From Rhodoferax sp. OV413 (lineage in GTDB: Bacteria; Pseudomonadota; Gammaproteobacteria; Burkholderiales; Burkholderiaceae_C), in assembly GCF_900104385.1 (NCBI RefSeq), contig NZ_FNJA01000001.1, positions 1,090,386-1,154,385 on the forward strand: a DNA stretch of 64,000 nt. Direction: 5' to 3'. Shown piece after piece: positions 37,704 to 47,237 of this stretch. Position 1 is the first letter of the stretch, and every line of letters begins with the position of its first letter. A program made the translations under genes and the position numbers. Below the pieces are notes generated by a model that was not told where the DNA came from, searched no databases, and was given only the letters and a program-made list of their open reading frames with translations.

Positions 37704-38837
37704 TCAGTACGCACCCAGTGCCGATGGCACGCCACCCTTGAAGGTGTAGATGGTGATCGGAGCAGCCTTCAGGTTGCCCTTTTCGTCAAACGCGAACGTG
37801 CCCGACATGCCCTTGTAGGTGGTCTTGTAGATTTCGGCGCCGACCTTTTCGGAGTTCACCGAATCGGCCTTCTGCATAGACTGGCCAACGAACATGGTCT
37901 GGTCGTAGAACGAAGGCGCGTAGGCATCGGGGTCGATGTTGAAACGCTTCTTGTACTTGGCCTTGAAGGCTGGGCCTTCGGCGGTCTTTTCCAGCACCAC
38001 GCCACCTTGGGCGCACAGCACGGTGTCGGTGGCGGCGTCGCCGGCCAGCTTGCCGAGTTCTGCGGTACAGATGGCATCGCCGCCCATCAGCTTGGCATTG
38101 ATGCCCAGCGACTTCATCTGGCGAACCATCGGGCCGGCTTGCGGTGCATAGCCACCCAGCAAGATCACGTCGGGGTTCTTGGCTTTCAGGCTGGTCAGGA
38201 TGGCGGAGAAGTCGGTGGACTTGTCGGTGGTGAACTCTTGGGCCACGATGTTCAGACCCAGCTTCTTGGCTTCTTTGGAGAACTCATCCACCAGGCCCTG
38301 GCCGTAGGCCGTGCGGTCGTCGATCACGGCCACGTTCTTGACCTTCAGGATGTTGGCGGCATAGAACGCCAGGCGGGCGCCGATTTCGTTGTCGCCGGCC
38401 ATGATGCGGAACAGGTTCTTGTAGCCGCCCATGGTGACCTTGGGGTTGCTGCCCACGGTGGACACCACCACATTGCCTTCGCTGTAGATGCGCGATGCAG
38501 GAATCGCCACACCCGAGCAGTACGGACCCATCACGTATTTGACGCCGCCGTCCACCAGCTTCTGCGCCACGCTGACGCCGGATTTGGGATCGCACTGGTC
38601 GTCTTCGGAGGCCAGCTCGAACTTGAGGGTCTTGCCACCCACCACCATCTTCTTGGCGTTCAGGTCTTCCACCGCCAGGCGCACTCCGTTTTCATTGTCT
38701 TTACCGATGAAGGCATTGGGGCCGGACAAGGGGCCGGTGACGCCAATCTTGACGACTTGCTCTTGTGCATACGCACCGCCGGCAATTGCAAATGCCATGG
38801 CGCCAGCAAGCGCGATCTTTGTGAAACTAGTTTGCAT
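37704..38837 (-). CDS. Branched-chain amino-acid-type ABC binding protein (LivJ/LivK family)
   Basis: A 377-residue periplasmic receptor with a signal peptide ending at GAYA-QE. Family features are VVKIGVTGPLSGPNAFIGKDNENGVRLAVEDLN, a disulphide-type cysteine pair (QCDPKSG, GPYCSGVAIPASRIY), the hinge segment VAVIDDRTAYGQGLVDEF and AYAPSFYDQTMF. It lies downstream of the hydroxyproline operon on the same strand but 138 bp away with its own likely promoter, so it may supply an extra specificity to the Liv permease encoded at 42560-47204 or to one elsewhere. The ligand is unknown. Confidence 0.9.
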   Translation of the reverse strand: MQTSFTKIALAGAMAFAIAGGAYAQEQVVKIGVTGPLSGPNAFIGKDNENGVRLAVEDLNAKKMVVGGKTLKFELASEDDQCDPKSGVSVAQKLVDGGVKYVMGPYCSGVAIPASRIYSEGNVVVSTVGSNPKVTMGGYKNLFRIMAGDNEIGARLAFYAANILKVKNVAVIDDRTAYGQGLVDEFSKEAKKLGLNIVAQEFTTDKSTDFSAILTSLKAKNPDVILLGGYAPQAGPMVRQMKSLGINAKLMGGDAICTAELGKLAGDAATDTVLCAQGGVVLEKTAEGPAFKAKYKKRFNIDPDAYAPSFYDQTMFVGQSMQKADSVNSEKVGAEIYKTTYKGMSGTFAFDEKGNLKAAPITIYTFKGGVPSALGAY

Positions 38838-38930
38838 TGACTTTGTCCTAAATAGGGAAATGGTGGAACATGGAATCGGTCACCGCCGCACTGTAGGTGC
38901 ATAAGCGTGTAGCGGCATGCCGGGTTTTCG

Positions 38931-38944
38931 CTTACTGAAGTAAG
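38931..38944. promoter_or_regulatory. Small palindrome upstream of the Liv receptor gene
   Basis: CTTACT-GA-AGTAAG is a perfect 6-2-6 inverted repeat in the 138-bp gap 38838-38975, about 95 bp upstream of the receptor start. It is a possible operator; evidence is limited to symmetry. Confidence 0.3.
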
Positions 38945-38975
38945 TGTGAGGATTAAGAAGCTGGGCTAATGTTGG

Positions 38976-40280
38976 TTACATCCTTTCATGTGAAGCCTCT
39001 TGCACACCAGGCAATGCAGCAAGCGTGCCAAGGCGTGCGGGCGTCAGCGGAATGCGTGGCGCAGGCGACGTCCAGTCGAACAAAAATTGCGTAGCCGCCC
39101 CACATACGCGCCCTTGGCAAGCCCCCATGCCGCAGCGGCTGTGCAGCTTGGCGTCCCGCCAACCCGCGCAGCCGGCCACGGCGGCATAGCTCACGTCCTC
39201 GCAACGGCAGACCAGCGTGTCAGCCTGCGCCAGTGTCTTGAGCTGCGGCCCCAGCGCAAAACTGTGCGCCAACTGGCGCGCAAAACCGTCCCAGCGCTCA
39301 CGCTCCTTCCAACGCTGTTGCGCCGCATCCCGTTGACCCAGCGCCGCATGGCCGGCAATCGCCCCCTGGACCAATGCGCGCTCACTGCCGCCAAAACCTG
39401 TGCATTCGCCGGCGGCATAGACATTCGGCAGGCTGGTGGCCTGCCAGGCATCGACCCGTAGCGCCTGGACACCCTCAGCAGCGGGCGTCAAGTCGCAGCC
39501 GAGCAGTTGACCCAGCTGGGTATTCGGCACCAGGCCAAAACCGCAAGCCAACCGGTCGCAGGCCAAGTCTAGCCTGCGCGCGCCCTGCTGCAGCTGCACC
39601 GACTCCACCCGCCCCTGGCCGTGCACCGCCAGCACATGGGCAGAGGTACACAAGCCCGGATGCAGCAAGCTCAGCGCCTGCGCCGCTTTGCCGGGCCAGC
39701 GTAGCAACTGGGCGGCAAAGCCGGCGAGCGCTGCCGCGGAAGTCTGCTCGGCAATCCGCAGCACTTGCGCACCAGCATGGCGCGCAGTAGCCGCCACAGC
39801 CAGCAACAAGGGGCCGGAGCCGGCCACCACAATCCTTTCGCCCGCCACCGGCAGGCCGGACTTGATCAGTGCCTGCAAGCCGCCGGCGCCGGTCACGCCC
39901 GGCAGGGTCCAGCCGGGAAATGGCAGCAGCAGCTCGCGTGCGCCGGTACACAACACCAGCTTGTTCCACTGCAGGTGCCAGCCACGTTCGGCATCTTCCA
40001 GCAGCAGCGTGCCCGGCGCCGGTGCCGCCACCACCCGGGTAGCGCTGCACAGCCGCACATTGCTGCAGGCAGCCAGTGCATCGCGCATGCGGCGGGCTGC
40101 TACCGGCAGCTGCGCGCCCGGGCCGTCGCGCCAGATCTGGCCGCCGGGGGCCGGGTTGTCATCGATCACCACGATGCGCGCACCGCTGGGTGCGGCTGCC
40201 AGGGCCGCCGCCATGCCTGCCGGGCCCGCGCCGATGACCAGCAGGTCGCAGGATTCGCCGGATTCGGTAGTGGCCGTCAT
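38976..40280 (-). CDS. FAD/[2Fe-2S] oxidoreductase subunit of a D-hydroxyproline-type dehydrogenase
   Basis: A 434-residue flavoprotein of the HcnB/opine-oxidase-A type. It starts with the FAD dinucleotide fold LLVIGAGPAGMAAALAAA, has a second nucleotide fold (IVVAGSGPLLLAVAATARHAG) and ends with a BFD-like cluster region: CRCEDV and CGMGACQGRVCG provide four cysteines. Together with the two genes upstream (small 2Fe-2S protein and DAO-type flavoprotein, both overlapping) it forms the three-subunit dehydrogenase pattern known from hydroxyproline (LhpBEF), opine and cyanide-forming glycine oxidases. It is the last gene of the operon. The ATGA overlap at 40277-40280 sets the start. Confidence 0.85.
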   Translation of the reverse strand: MTATTESGESCDLLVIGAGPAGMAAALAAAPSGARIVVIDDNPAPGGQIWRDGPGAQLPVAARRMRDALAACSNVRLCSATRVVAAPAPGTLLLEDAERGWHLQWNKLVLCTGARELLLPFPGWTLPGVTGAGGLQALIKSGLPVAGERIVVAGSGPLLLAVAATARHAGAQVLRIAEQTSAAALAGFAAQLLRWPGKAAQALSLLHPGLCTSAHVLAVHGQGRVESVQLQQGARRLDLACDRLACGFGLVPNTQLGQLLGCDLTPAAEGVQALRVDAWQATSLPNVYAAGECTGFGGSERALVQGAIAGHAALGQRDAAQQRWKERERWDGFARQLAHSFALGPQLKTLAQADTLVCRCEDVSYAAVAGCAGWRDAKLHSRCGMGACQGRVCGAATQFLFDWTSPAPRIPLTPARLGTLAALPGVQEASHERM

Positions 40281-40516
40281 TGCGTCACCTCGACCCGCAT
40301 GCCTGCACGGCAAGTGGTCTGGCAGGCCAGCTGGCGCACGCCGTCCACCCAGACCCGGCATTCCTGGCAAATGCCCATGCCGCACACCGGCGCCCGCAGC
40401 GCACCGCTGACCGATCTGCGGGCCGTGCCGTCGCCGGCGATGGCTAGCGCCGCCGCCACCGAGCAGCCCGCGGGTACCGCGACCGCCTGGCCGTCTATCG
40501 TCAAAGTTATGTGCAT
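40277..40516 (-). CDS. Small [2Fe-2S] subunit of the same dehydrogenase
   Basis: A 79-residue ferredoxin-like protein of the HcnA type. The cluster cysteines are in APVCGMGICQECRVWVDG and RQLACQTTC. Proteins of this size exist only as subunits of heterotrimeric FAD dehydrogenases and carry electrons between the flavin centres. It overlaps both neighbours (10 bp with the gene upstream, 4 bp ATGA with the gene downstream), which supports co-translation of a 1:1:1 complex. Confidence 0.88.
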   Translation of the reverse strand: MHITLTIDGQAVAVPAGCSVAAALAIAGDGTARRSVSGALRAPVCGMGICQECRVWVDGVRQLACQTTCRAGMRVEVTQ

Positions 40517-41613
40517 GCCAGCTCCTGAAAGCGCTGCAGCGCGTAGGCCGAGGCATCGATGGCGGGCGTGGCGCCGGTCATGCTAGCCGCGAGCAGCTGC
40601 GCGGTACCCAGGGCCGTGGTCACACCCAGGCCTTCATGGCCTACCGCCAGCCACAGGCCGTCGCGCCCGGGGTGTGGACCCAGGATGGGCAGGCTGTCGG
40701 GCGTGGCAGCGCGCAGGCCGGTCCAGCTGCGGATGGCGTTGAGCGACGCCAAGCCCGGCATATAGCCCAGGGCCCGCTGCAACATCGCGGACAACATGGC
40801 GGACTCCACTGCCATGTCGGTGGTATCGAACTGGCGCGAAGAGCCCAGCAGCAGCTGGCCGGTAGGCCGCGGCTGCAGATTGAAAGCCACCGACGGCCCC
40901 TCGCTGTGGTGCGAACTGGTGATGTAGCCCAGCTCCACCAGTTGGTGGTGCACCGTGCCGGGGTAGCGGTCGGTGATCAACAGGTGGCCTTTCTTGGGGC
41001 GTATCGGCAAGTCCGGGCACAGCGTGGTGGCCTGGATGCCGTTGGCCAGCAGAATCTGCGGAGCCTGGCGCTGGCTGCCGTCGGCCAGCCGCACTGTTTT
41101 TCCATCGATTTCGGTCACTTGCGCATATTCCACCTGCACCAAGCGCTCGCATTTTGATAGTAGCCAGCGGGCGGCATTGGGGGCGTAGACGATGCCGTCG
41201 CCGGGCACTTTGAGCGCGCCCGCAAGGCCAGGGCGCAAGGCGGGTTCGGCCTGGGCCAGAGCGGCGGCATCCAACAGATGGCTGGCAATGCCGTGCTGCT
41301 GCATGCGCTGGCGCTTGTCTTCGGCGGCGGCCATTTCCTCGGCGTTGGCTGCAATCCACAGCGTGCCACAGCCGCTGTAGGCGCAGTCGGCCGGCATCTG
41401 CGGCGCCAGGGCTTGCCACAGGCCGACGGAATACCGGCTCAGGGCCAGCTCGGCCGGGTTGTCGTCCATCACCACCAGATGACCCATGCCGGCGCCGGTG
41501 GCACCGCCCAGTTGCGCGTCGAGCACCAACACCCGCTGTCCGGTTTGCGCCAACGCATGGGCGCAGGCAGCACCCACGATGCCGGCGCCGATGACGATGG
41601 TGTCGGCGTTCAT
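40507..41613 (-). CDS. DAO-type FAD oxidoreductase, catalytic subunit of a D-hydroxyproline-type dehydrogenase
   Basis: A 368-residue D-amino-acid-oxidase-family flavoprotein (FAD fold [22 protein letters not shown]-terminal [18 protein letters not shown] and [20 protein letters not shown]). It is the HcnC/LhpB-like subunit that should oxidise the D-imino acid. It follows the 4-hydroxyproline epimerase gene with an ATGA overlap, so the D-isomer made by that enzyme is its expected substrate, giving 1-pyrroline-4-hydroxy-2-carboxylate. The start at 41613 comes from this overlap; the frame is open further to 41676. Confidence 0.87.
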   Translation of the reverse strand: MNADTIVIGAGIVGAACAHALAQTGQRVLVLDAQLGGATGAGMGHLVVMDDNPAELALSRYSVGLWQALAPQMPADCAYSGCGTLWIAANAEEMAAAEDKRQRMQQHGIASHLLDAAALAQAEPALRPGLAGALKVPGDGIVYAPNAARWLLSKCERLVQVEYAQVTEIDGKTVRLADGSQRQAPQILLANGIQATTLCPDLPIRPKKGHLLITDRYPGTVHHQLVELGYITSSHHSEGPSVAFNLQPRPTGQLLLGSSRQFDTTDMAVESAMLSAMLQRALGYMPGLASLNAIRSWTGLRAATPDSLPILGPHPGRDGLWLAVGHEGLGVTTALGTAQLLAASMTGATPAIDASAYALQRFQELACT

Positions 41614-42548
41614 CCTAGTGTGATGCCCCAGCCAAACGGGTCGTCTTCGGCCACCAGCAAGGTGCTCTCGGCGCACACATGGGCGCGGCCGCGGATGGTT
41701 GGGATCACCTGGCCGTTGTCCACCGTGTAAGACGCCTCGAAGCGGCTGCCGATCACACTGGCCTGCTGCCAGGTATCGCCGGGCGCCAGCTTGCCGTCAG
41801 CCGCCAAGCAGGCGATCTTGGCGCTGGTACCGGTGCCGCAGGGCGAGCGATCGTAGGCCAGGCCCGGGCAGAGCACGAAGTTGCGGCTGTCGGCGCCGTT
41901 GTCGTCGGGTCCAAACAGTTCGACGTGGTCAATCTCGGCGCCCTCAGCACCGGTGATACCTTGCGCACCCAGCGCCTCGCGCAGCGCGCTGGCGTAGCGG
42001 GTCAGGCCGGCCAACTGGTCACTGGCCACGGTCTGGCCGTGGTCGCTGGCCAGGAAGAACCAGTTGCCACCCCAAGCCACGTCGCCATGCACCAGGCCGT
42101 AGCCCGGCACCTGCACGGCCACCTGCGTGGCATACCGGTAAGCCGGCACATTGCGCACGCTGACCGAGCCGTCGGTGTGCAAAGTGGCTTCCACCGTGCC
42201 CACCGGGGTTTCTATCTTGTGCACACCCGGCTCAATGCGCCCCATGTGCGCGAGGCTCACCACCAGGCCTATGGTGCCGTGGCCGCACATGCCCAGGTAG
42301 CCGGTGTTGTTGAAGAAGATCACGCCGGCGGCGGCATCTGCGGCCACGGGTTCGCACAGCAGCGCGCCCACGATCACGTCGTTGCCGCGCGGCTCCAGCA
42401 CGGTGGTGGCCCGCCACTGGTCGTGCTGGGCGGCCAGCACGGCGCGGCGCTCGGCCATGCTGCCAGAGCCGAGGTCGGGGAAGCCGCCGATGACCAGGCG
42501 TGTGGGTTCGCCGCCGGTGTGGGAGTCGATGATGTGGATGCGCTGCAT
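41610..42548 (-). CDS. 4-hydroxyproline 2-epimerase (proline racemase family)
   Basis: A 312-residue enzyme that inverts C2 of trans-4-hydroxy-L-proline to the D-isomer. Both catalytic cysteines of the two-base mechanism are present: Cys88 in [12 protein letters not shown] and Cys237 in [12 protein letters not shown]. The opening [19 protein letters not shown] is typical of the hydroxyproline branch; having Cys at both sites excludes the trans-3-hydroxyproline dehydratase branch, where one is replaced by Thr. The gene lies between the Liv permease genes and the dehydrogenase genes in one operon. The start at 42548 comes from the conserved N-terminus. Confidence 0.92.
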   Translation of the reverse strand: MQRIHIIDSHTGGEPTRLVIGGFPDLGSGSMAERRAVLAAQHDQWRATTVLEPRGNDVIVGALLCEPVAADAAAGVIFFNNTGYLGMCGHGTIGLVVSLAHMGRIEPGVHKIETPVGTVEATLHTDGSVSVRNVPAYRYATQVAVQVPGYGLVHGDVAWGGNWFFLASDHGQTVASDQLAGLTRYASALREALGAQGITGAEGAEIDHVELFGPDDNGADSRNFVLCPGLAYDRSPCGTGTSAKIACLAADGKLAPGDTWQQASVIGSRFEASYTVDNGQVIPTIRGRAHVCAESTLLVAEDDPFGWGITLG

Positions 42549-42559
42549 TGCAAAGTCTC

Positions 42560-43537
42560 TTAGAGGTTGGATCCGATATTTTGTCGTTTTGCTTGCCGGC
42601 GTAGTAGCCAGGCCTGGCCCTCCCCGACCATGCCGCGCCGGAAGAAGGACACGCACACGATGAAGGTCAAACCGATGATGATGGTGACCACGCCGCCCAG
42701 CTCGGCCAGGTAGTTCTGCAAGCTGACCACCAGCGTGGCCCCGACCACCGGGCCCCAGCCCGTGCCCAAGCCGCCCAACAGCGTCATCAGTAAAACCTCG
42801 GTCGAGGTGCTGAGCATCACGTCGTTCAATGCCGATAGCTGCAGCACCAGCGCCTTGAGCGAACCCGCCAGGCCGGCAAATGCCGCCGACAGCATGAAGG
42901 CGTGGAGCTTGCAGCGGTCGATGTCATAGCCCAGGGACACCGCGCGGGGTGCGTTGTCCCGCAAGGCCTTGAGTGCCTGGCCAAACGGTGAATGCACGAT
43001 GCGGTGGATCGCCAGAAAGCCCGCCACGAACACCGCCAGTGTGAAGTAGTACATGTGCGCGTCCACCGACAAATCGACCAACCCCAGCAGCTTGCCGCGC
43101 GGAATGCCCTGCATGCCGTCCTCCCCACCCGTCCAGCCAACCTGCACCGCCAGGAAGTAGGCGATCTGCGACAGCGCCAAGGTAATCATCGAGAAATAAA
43201 TACCGGTGCGTCGGATGGCCAAAGTGCCTATCAACCAGCCGATAGCAGTGGCCACCAGCACGCCAGCCAATATGGCCAGTTCCACCGGAAAACCGTGCGA
43301 TGCCAGCTTGATCATCAGAATGCCCGTCGTATAGCCAGCCCAGCCGAAGAAAGCAGCATGGCCGAAGGACACCAGGCCGGTAAAGCCAATCAGCAGGTTG
43401 AAAGCCAAGGCAAACAGCGCATAGCACAGCACCTTCATGACGAAGACCGGGTAGGCGATTTCGGGAAACACCGGCACCAGCAGCGCCGGCAACAGCAAAG
43501 CCAGCAGGATGCGGATAGGGGTTGGAATGTTTTTCAT
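42560..43537 (-). CDS. livM: Branched-chain-type amino-acid ABC permease LivM
   Basis: A 325-residue membrane protein with about nine hydrophobic helices. LivM features include [52 protein letters not shown], the cytoplasmic EAA-like loop [22 protein letters not shown] and [15 protein letters not shown]. It pairs with LivH (43541), 3 bp upstream. Within this operon the cargo is probably hydroxyproline rather than branched-chain amino acids. Confidence 0.92.
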   Translation of the reverse strand: MKNIPTPIRILLALLLPALLVPVFPEIAYPVFVMKVLCYALFALAFNLLIGFTGLVSFGHAAFFGWAGYTTGILMIKLASHGFPVELAILAGVLVATAIGWLIGTLAIRRTGIYFSMITLALSQIAYFLAVQVGWTGGEDGMQGIPRGKLLGLVDLSVDAHMYYFTLAVFVAGFLAIHRIVHSPFGQALKALRDNAPRAVSLGYDIDRCKLHAFMLSAAFAGLAGSLKALVLQLSALNDVMLSTSTEVLLMTLLGGLGTGWGPVVGATLVVSLQNYLAELGGVVTIIIGLTFIVCVSFFRRGMVGEGQAWLLRRQAKRQNIGSNL

Positions 43538-43540
43538 GGC

Positions 43541-44443
43541 TCAGGCCTCTTTACCAAACAAACCCGCCGGGCGGGCCAGCAGCACGACAGCCATGACCAC
43601 AAACACCACCACCGTCGAGGCCTCGGGGTAAAACACCTTGGTCAGGCCTTCGAGCAGCCCCAGCGCCAGGCCGGTCAGGATCGCCCCCATGATGGAGCCC
43701 AGGCCGCCAATCACCACCACGGCAAAGACGATGTTCAACAGATTCGCCCCCATCAGCGGGTTGATCTGCATGATGGGTGCGGCCAGCACGCCGGCAATGC
43801 CTGCCAGCGCCACGCCAAAGCCGTAGGTCAGCGTGATCATCAGCGGGATATTGACCCCGAAAGCCTGCAACAGCTTTGGGTTCTCGGTACCGGCCCGCAG
43901 CAGCGCGCCCAGCTTGGTGCGTTCAAACAGAAACCAGGTGACCGCACAGATCAGCAACGATGCCACCACCACAAAGGCACGGTACACCGGTAGGAACATG
44001 AAGCCGAGGTCCATGCCGCCTTGCAGCAGCGCGGGCGGGTCGTAGCTGGCACCCGAGATGCCGTAGAAGTGGCGGAACAAGCCCTCCAGTACCAGGGCCA
44101 CGCCAAAGGTCAGCAGCAAGCCGTACAAATGGTCGAGGTGGTAGAGCCGTTTAAGCAGAGTTTTCTCCAGCAAGACCCCCAGCCCGCCGACGACCAGCGG
44201 TGCCAGCAGCAGCGCGGCCCAGAAGTTGATTCGGAAATCGGTACCCAGCCACTGCGGCAGGTGCGCAAAGCCGATCCAGGCCAGAAAAGCCGCCACCATG
44301 AACTGCGCGCCGTGGGCGAAGTTGATGATGTTCAGCAGACCAAAAATAATCGCCAGCCCCATGCTCAGCACCGCATAGAAGCAGCCATTGATCAGGCCAA
44401 CCAGTAGTTGGGCCAGCAAAGCCTGGCTCGAAATATCAAACAT
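43541..44443 (-). CDS. livH: Branched-chain-type amino-acid ABC permease LivH
   Basis: A 300-residue permease: LLVGLINGCFYAVLSMGLAIIFGLLNIINFAHG at the N-terminus is the LivH hallmark, with GTENPKLLQAFGVNI in the coupling loop and GGLGSIMGAILTGLALGLLEG near the end. The ATG at 44443 directly precedes the conserved N-terminus; the longer frame to 44485 adds an implausible leader. LivM follows after 3 bp. Confidence 0.92.
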   Translation of the reverse strand: MFDISSQALLAQLLVGLINGCFYAVLSMGLAIIFGLLNIINFAHGAQFMVAAFLAWIGFAHLPQWLGTDFRINFWAALLLAPLVVGGLGVLLEKTLLKRLYHLDHLYGLLLTFGVALVLEGLFRHFYGISGASYDPPALLQGGMDLGFMFLPVYRAFVVVASLLICAVTWFLFERTKLGALLRAGTENPKLLQAFGVNIPLMITLTYGFGVALAGIAGVLAAPIMQINPLMGANLLNIVFAVVVIGGLGSIMGAILTGLALGLLEGLTKVFYPEASTVVVFVVMAVVLLARPAGLFGKEA

Positions 44444-44509
44444 GTGTGGAAGTCCTGTGGTGCGTACGCTATGCCCGCTTGGCATGCGGGCATAGCGTAC
44501 AAAGCGGTT

Positions 44510-45703
44510 TTAGCCGGCGACCTGGCAAGCCGGGTTGATGGCCGGGTACACGTCCGCGCCCTTGAGTACGGACTTCACCTTGTAGTAGTCCCACGGCACT
44601 TTGGACTCAGACGGGCTCTTGACCTGCAGCAGCAGCATGTCGTGCACCAGCGCACCATCTTCGCGCAGCTTGCCGTGGCGGATCACCGCATCGTCAATCG
44701 TCATCTTGCGCAACTGGGCCATCACGGCTTTGGCGTCATCGGTACCCGCAGCCTGTATGGCCTTGAGGTAGCTGAGGGTGGCGGAATACACACCGGCCTG
44801 GGCCGAGGTAGGCATGCGCTTTTGCTTCTCAAAAAACTTCTTGGCCCAGGCGCGCGAACGCTCGTCAAAGTCCCAGTAGAAAGCCTCGCTCAAGTACATG
44901 CCCTGGGCTTTTTCCAAGCCAATGCTGTGCACGTCGGAGATATAGGTCAGCAACGGAGCCACCACCTGTTTTCGGGTGATGCCGTATTCATTGGCCTGCT
45001 TGATAGCGTTGACGGTGTCGTTGCCCGCATTGGCCAGCGCAATTACGTCGGCACCCGAGGCCTGGGCCTTCAGCAGAAAGGACGAGAAATCGCCGCCGGG
45101 GAACGGGTGGCGCGAGCTACCGACCACGGTGCCGCCATCGGCCTTGATGACCTCGGACGCATCTTTTTCCAGCGAATGGCCGAAGGTGTAATCGGCGGTG
45201 ATGAAGTACCACTTCTTCTTGCCGTCCTTCACCAGGGCCCGCGCGGTGCCGGCAGCCAGGGCATAGGTATTGGTGGTCCACTGCGCCGTCAAGGCGTTGC
45301 ATTTTTCACCCAGGATCGCCGTGGCCAGGCCGGACGATGGCATCACCACTCGGTTCTTTTGCTTGGCGATTTCCATCACCGCCAGCGCGGTGGATGCGGT
45401 AGGGAAGTCGGTCACCATATCGACCTTGCCCTGGTCGAACCAGCCGCGCGCCAGGTTGGCCGCCACGTCGGGTTTGTTCTGGTGGTCGGCAAACACCAGC
45501 TCGATCGGTTTGCCCAGCACCTTGCCGCCCATTTCTTCAATCGCCAGCCGGGCGGCCGTGACCGAGCCCTGGCCTGACAGGTCGGAATAAATGCCCGACA
45601 AGTCGTTCAACACGCCGATCTTTACCACGTCGTCGCTGACCTGGGCCTGCGCGGCCACAGCGGCACAGGCCGCCAAACACACTGCGAGTGTCTTGAATTG
45701 CAT
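44510..45703 (-). CDS. Liv-type ABC substrate-binding protein of the hydroxyproline operon
   Basis: A 397-residue periplasmic receptor with a signal peptide ending at VAAQAQV. The fold is the LivJ type (VVKIGVLNDLSGIYSDLSGQGSVTAARLAIEEMG; FITADYTFGHSLEKDASEVI; YISDVHSIGLEKAQGMYLSEAFYWDFDE). The start at 45703 follows GGAG. It lies between the ATPase and permease genes, so it is the dedicated receptor of this transporter. Position in the operon makes hydroxyproline its likely ligand. Confidence 0.9.
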   Translation of the reverse strand: MQFKTLAVCLAACAAVAAQAQVSDDVVKIGVLNDLSGIYSDLSGQGSVTAARLAIEEMGGKVLGKPIELVFADHQNKPDVAANLARGWFDQGKVDMVTDFPTASTALAVMEIAKQKNRVVMPSSGLATAILGEKCNALTAQWTTNTYALAAGTARALVKDGKKKWYFITADYTFGHSLEKDASEVIKADGGTVVGSSRHPFPGGDFSSFLLKAQASGADVIALANAGNDTVNAIKQANEYGITRKQVVAPLLTYISDVHSIGLEKAQGMYLSEAFYWDFDERSRAWAKKFFEKQKRMPTSAQAGVYSATLSYLKAIQAAGTDDAKAVMAQLRKMTIDDAVIRHGKLREDGALVHDMLLLQVKSPSESKVPWDYYKVKSVLKGADVYPAINPACQVAG

Positions 45704-45742
45704 GGGGTACTCCAAGGTTGAAAGAAGACAAAAACGAAAGAT

Positions 45743-46450
45743 TCAAATACCGAGCAGCGCGTCCAGCCGGTCTTGCTTGGCCGCCACTTCGCCGCTGGCG
45801 ATCACCTCCACCACCCGGCCGTGTTCGATCACGTAGTGGCGGTCGGCCAGGTGCTTGGCGAAACGGAAGTTCTGCTCCACCAGCACCAGGGTGAAGCCCC
45901 GCGCCTTGAGTTCGCGTATCACCTGGCTGAGCTTTTGCACGATCACCGGGGCCAGGCCTTCGGTGATCTCGTCCAGCAGCAGCAGCTTGGCGCCGGTGCG
46001 CAGGATGCGGGCCATGGCCAGCATCTGCTGCTCGCCGCCCGACAGGCGCGTGCCAGGACTGGAAGCCCTCTCTTTCAGGTTGGGGAACATGCCGTAGATC
46101 TGGTCGAGCGACATACCGCCCTCACCCACCTTGGGCAACAGCAGCAGATTTTCCTCGGCGGTCAGCGAGGCGTAGATACCGCGCTCTTCCGGGCAGTAGC
46201 CCAGGCCCAGCCGGGCGATGCGGTGGGTGGGCATGGCAATCGTTTCCTTGCCCGCCACCTGGATCGAGCCTGTGCGCTTGCCCACCAGGCCCAGAATGGC
46301 CCGCAGCGTGGAGGTGCGGCCCGCGCCGTTACGGCCCAGCAGGGTCACGCATTCGCCGGCCTTGACGTCGAGATCAATACCTTGCAAGACATGCGACTCG
46401 CCGTACCAGGCATGCAGGTCGCGGATGGACAGCATGGTGGGCTCAGACAT
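45743..46450 (-). CDS. livF: Branched-chain-type ABC ATPase LivF (Walker A Lys replaced by Arg)
   Basis: A 235-residue ATPase. The Walker A motif reads GRNGAGRTST, with Arg at the usual Lys; the signature is RLSGGEQQMLAMARIL and Walker B is LLLLDEITEGLAP. LivF-type features are YGESHVLQGIDLDVKAGE and the short C-terminus. The Lys-to-Arg change was checked on the DNA (complement of GCGGCCCGCGCC) and occurs in other LivF-like proteins I know of; its partner LivG has the normal Lys, so one site of the heterodimer is standard. The start at 46450 overlaps the livG stop by 8 bp. Confidence 0.9.
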   Translation of the reverse strand: MSEPTMLSIRDLHAWYGESHVLQGIDLDVKAGECVTLLGRNGAGRTSTLRAILGLVGKRTGSIQVAGKETIAMPTHRIARLGLGYCPEERGIYASLTAEENLLLLPKVGEGGMSLDQIYGMFPNLKERASSPGTRLSGGEQQMLAMARILRTGAKLLLLDEITEGLAPVIVQKLSQVIRELKARGFTLVLVEQNFRFAKHLADRHYVIEHGRVVEVIASGEVAAKQDRLDALLGI

Positions 46451-47204
46451 GTTCTTCCTCCGTGCCCATATAGGCTTCGCGCACCGCCGGGTTGACCGAC
46501 ACGCTGGCGTACGGGCCTTCGGCCAGCACTTCGCCACGCTGCAAAACGGTGATGGTGTCGCAGATGTCGGCCACCACCTTCATGTTGTGTTCGACCATCA
46601 GCACGGTGCGCTGGGCCGAGACTTTTTTGATCAAATCCTTGATGCGGTCCACGTCCTCGTGGCCCATGCCCTGCGTGGGTTCGTCCAGCAGCAACAGCTC
46701 GGGGTCCAGCGCCAGCGTGGTGGCGATCTCCAGCGTGCGCTTGCGGCCATATGGCAGATCGGCGGCCAACAGATGCACGGCATCCAGCAGCCCCACCTGC
46801 TCCAGCAGATCCATGGCCACCGGGTCCAGCGTACGCAGGGTGGACACGGGTTGCCAGAAACGGTGGTCCAGACCCAGCTTGCGCTGCAGCGCCACCTTGA
46901 CGTTTTCCAGCACCGTCATCTGCGGGAACACCGCCGATATCTGGAACGAACGCACAATGCCCCGGCGCGCAATCTGCGCCGGCTTTTCGGCCGTGATGTC
47001 GCTGCCGTTGAACAAAATCCGCCCCGCGGTGGGGATGTGGAACTTGGTCAGCAGATTGAATACCGTCGTCTTGCCCGCACCGTTCGGGCCGATCAACGCA
47101 TGGATGGTGCCGCGCCGCACCCGCAGGTTGACGTTGCGTACGGCGACGAAGCCGCGAAACTCCTTGGTGAGCCCCTGCGTCTCAAGAATGATGTTCGTAT
47201 CCAT
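46443..47204 (-). CDS. livG: Branched-chain-type ABC ATPase LivG
   Basis: A 253-residue ATPase with intact Walker A (GPNGAGKTTVFNLLT), a LivG-specific middle region (GRILFNGSDITAEKPAQIARRGIVRSFQISAVFPQMTVLENV), a signature region around LPYGRKRTLEIATTLALDPE and Walker B (LLLLDEPTQGMGHED). It works with LivF, encoded downstream with an 8-bp overlap, to power the LivH/LivM permease. It is the second gene of the operon, 33 bp after the deaminase gene. Confidence 0.92.
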   Translation of the reverse strand: MDTNIILETQGLTKEFRGFVAVRNVNLRVRRGTIHALIGPNGAGKTTVFNLLTKFHIPTAGRILFNGSDITAEKPAQIARRGIVRSFQISAVFPQMTVLENVKVALQRKLGLDHRFWQPVSTLRTLDPVAMDLLEQVGLLDAVHLLAADLPYGRKRTLEIATTLALDPELLLLDEPTQGMGHEDVDRIKDLIKKVSAQRTVLMVEHNMKVVADICDTITVLQRGEVLAEGPYASVSVNPAVREAYMGTEEEHV

Positions 47205-47237
47205 GCGTGTGTTCGACGGGTCGGTGGGCAGATAGCG

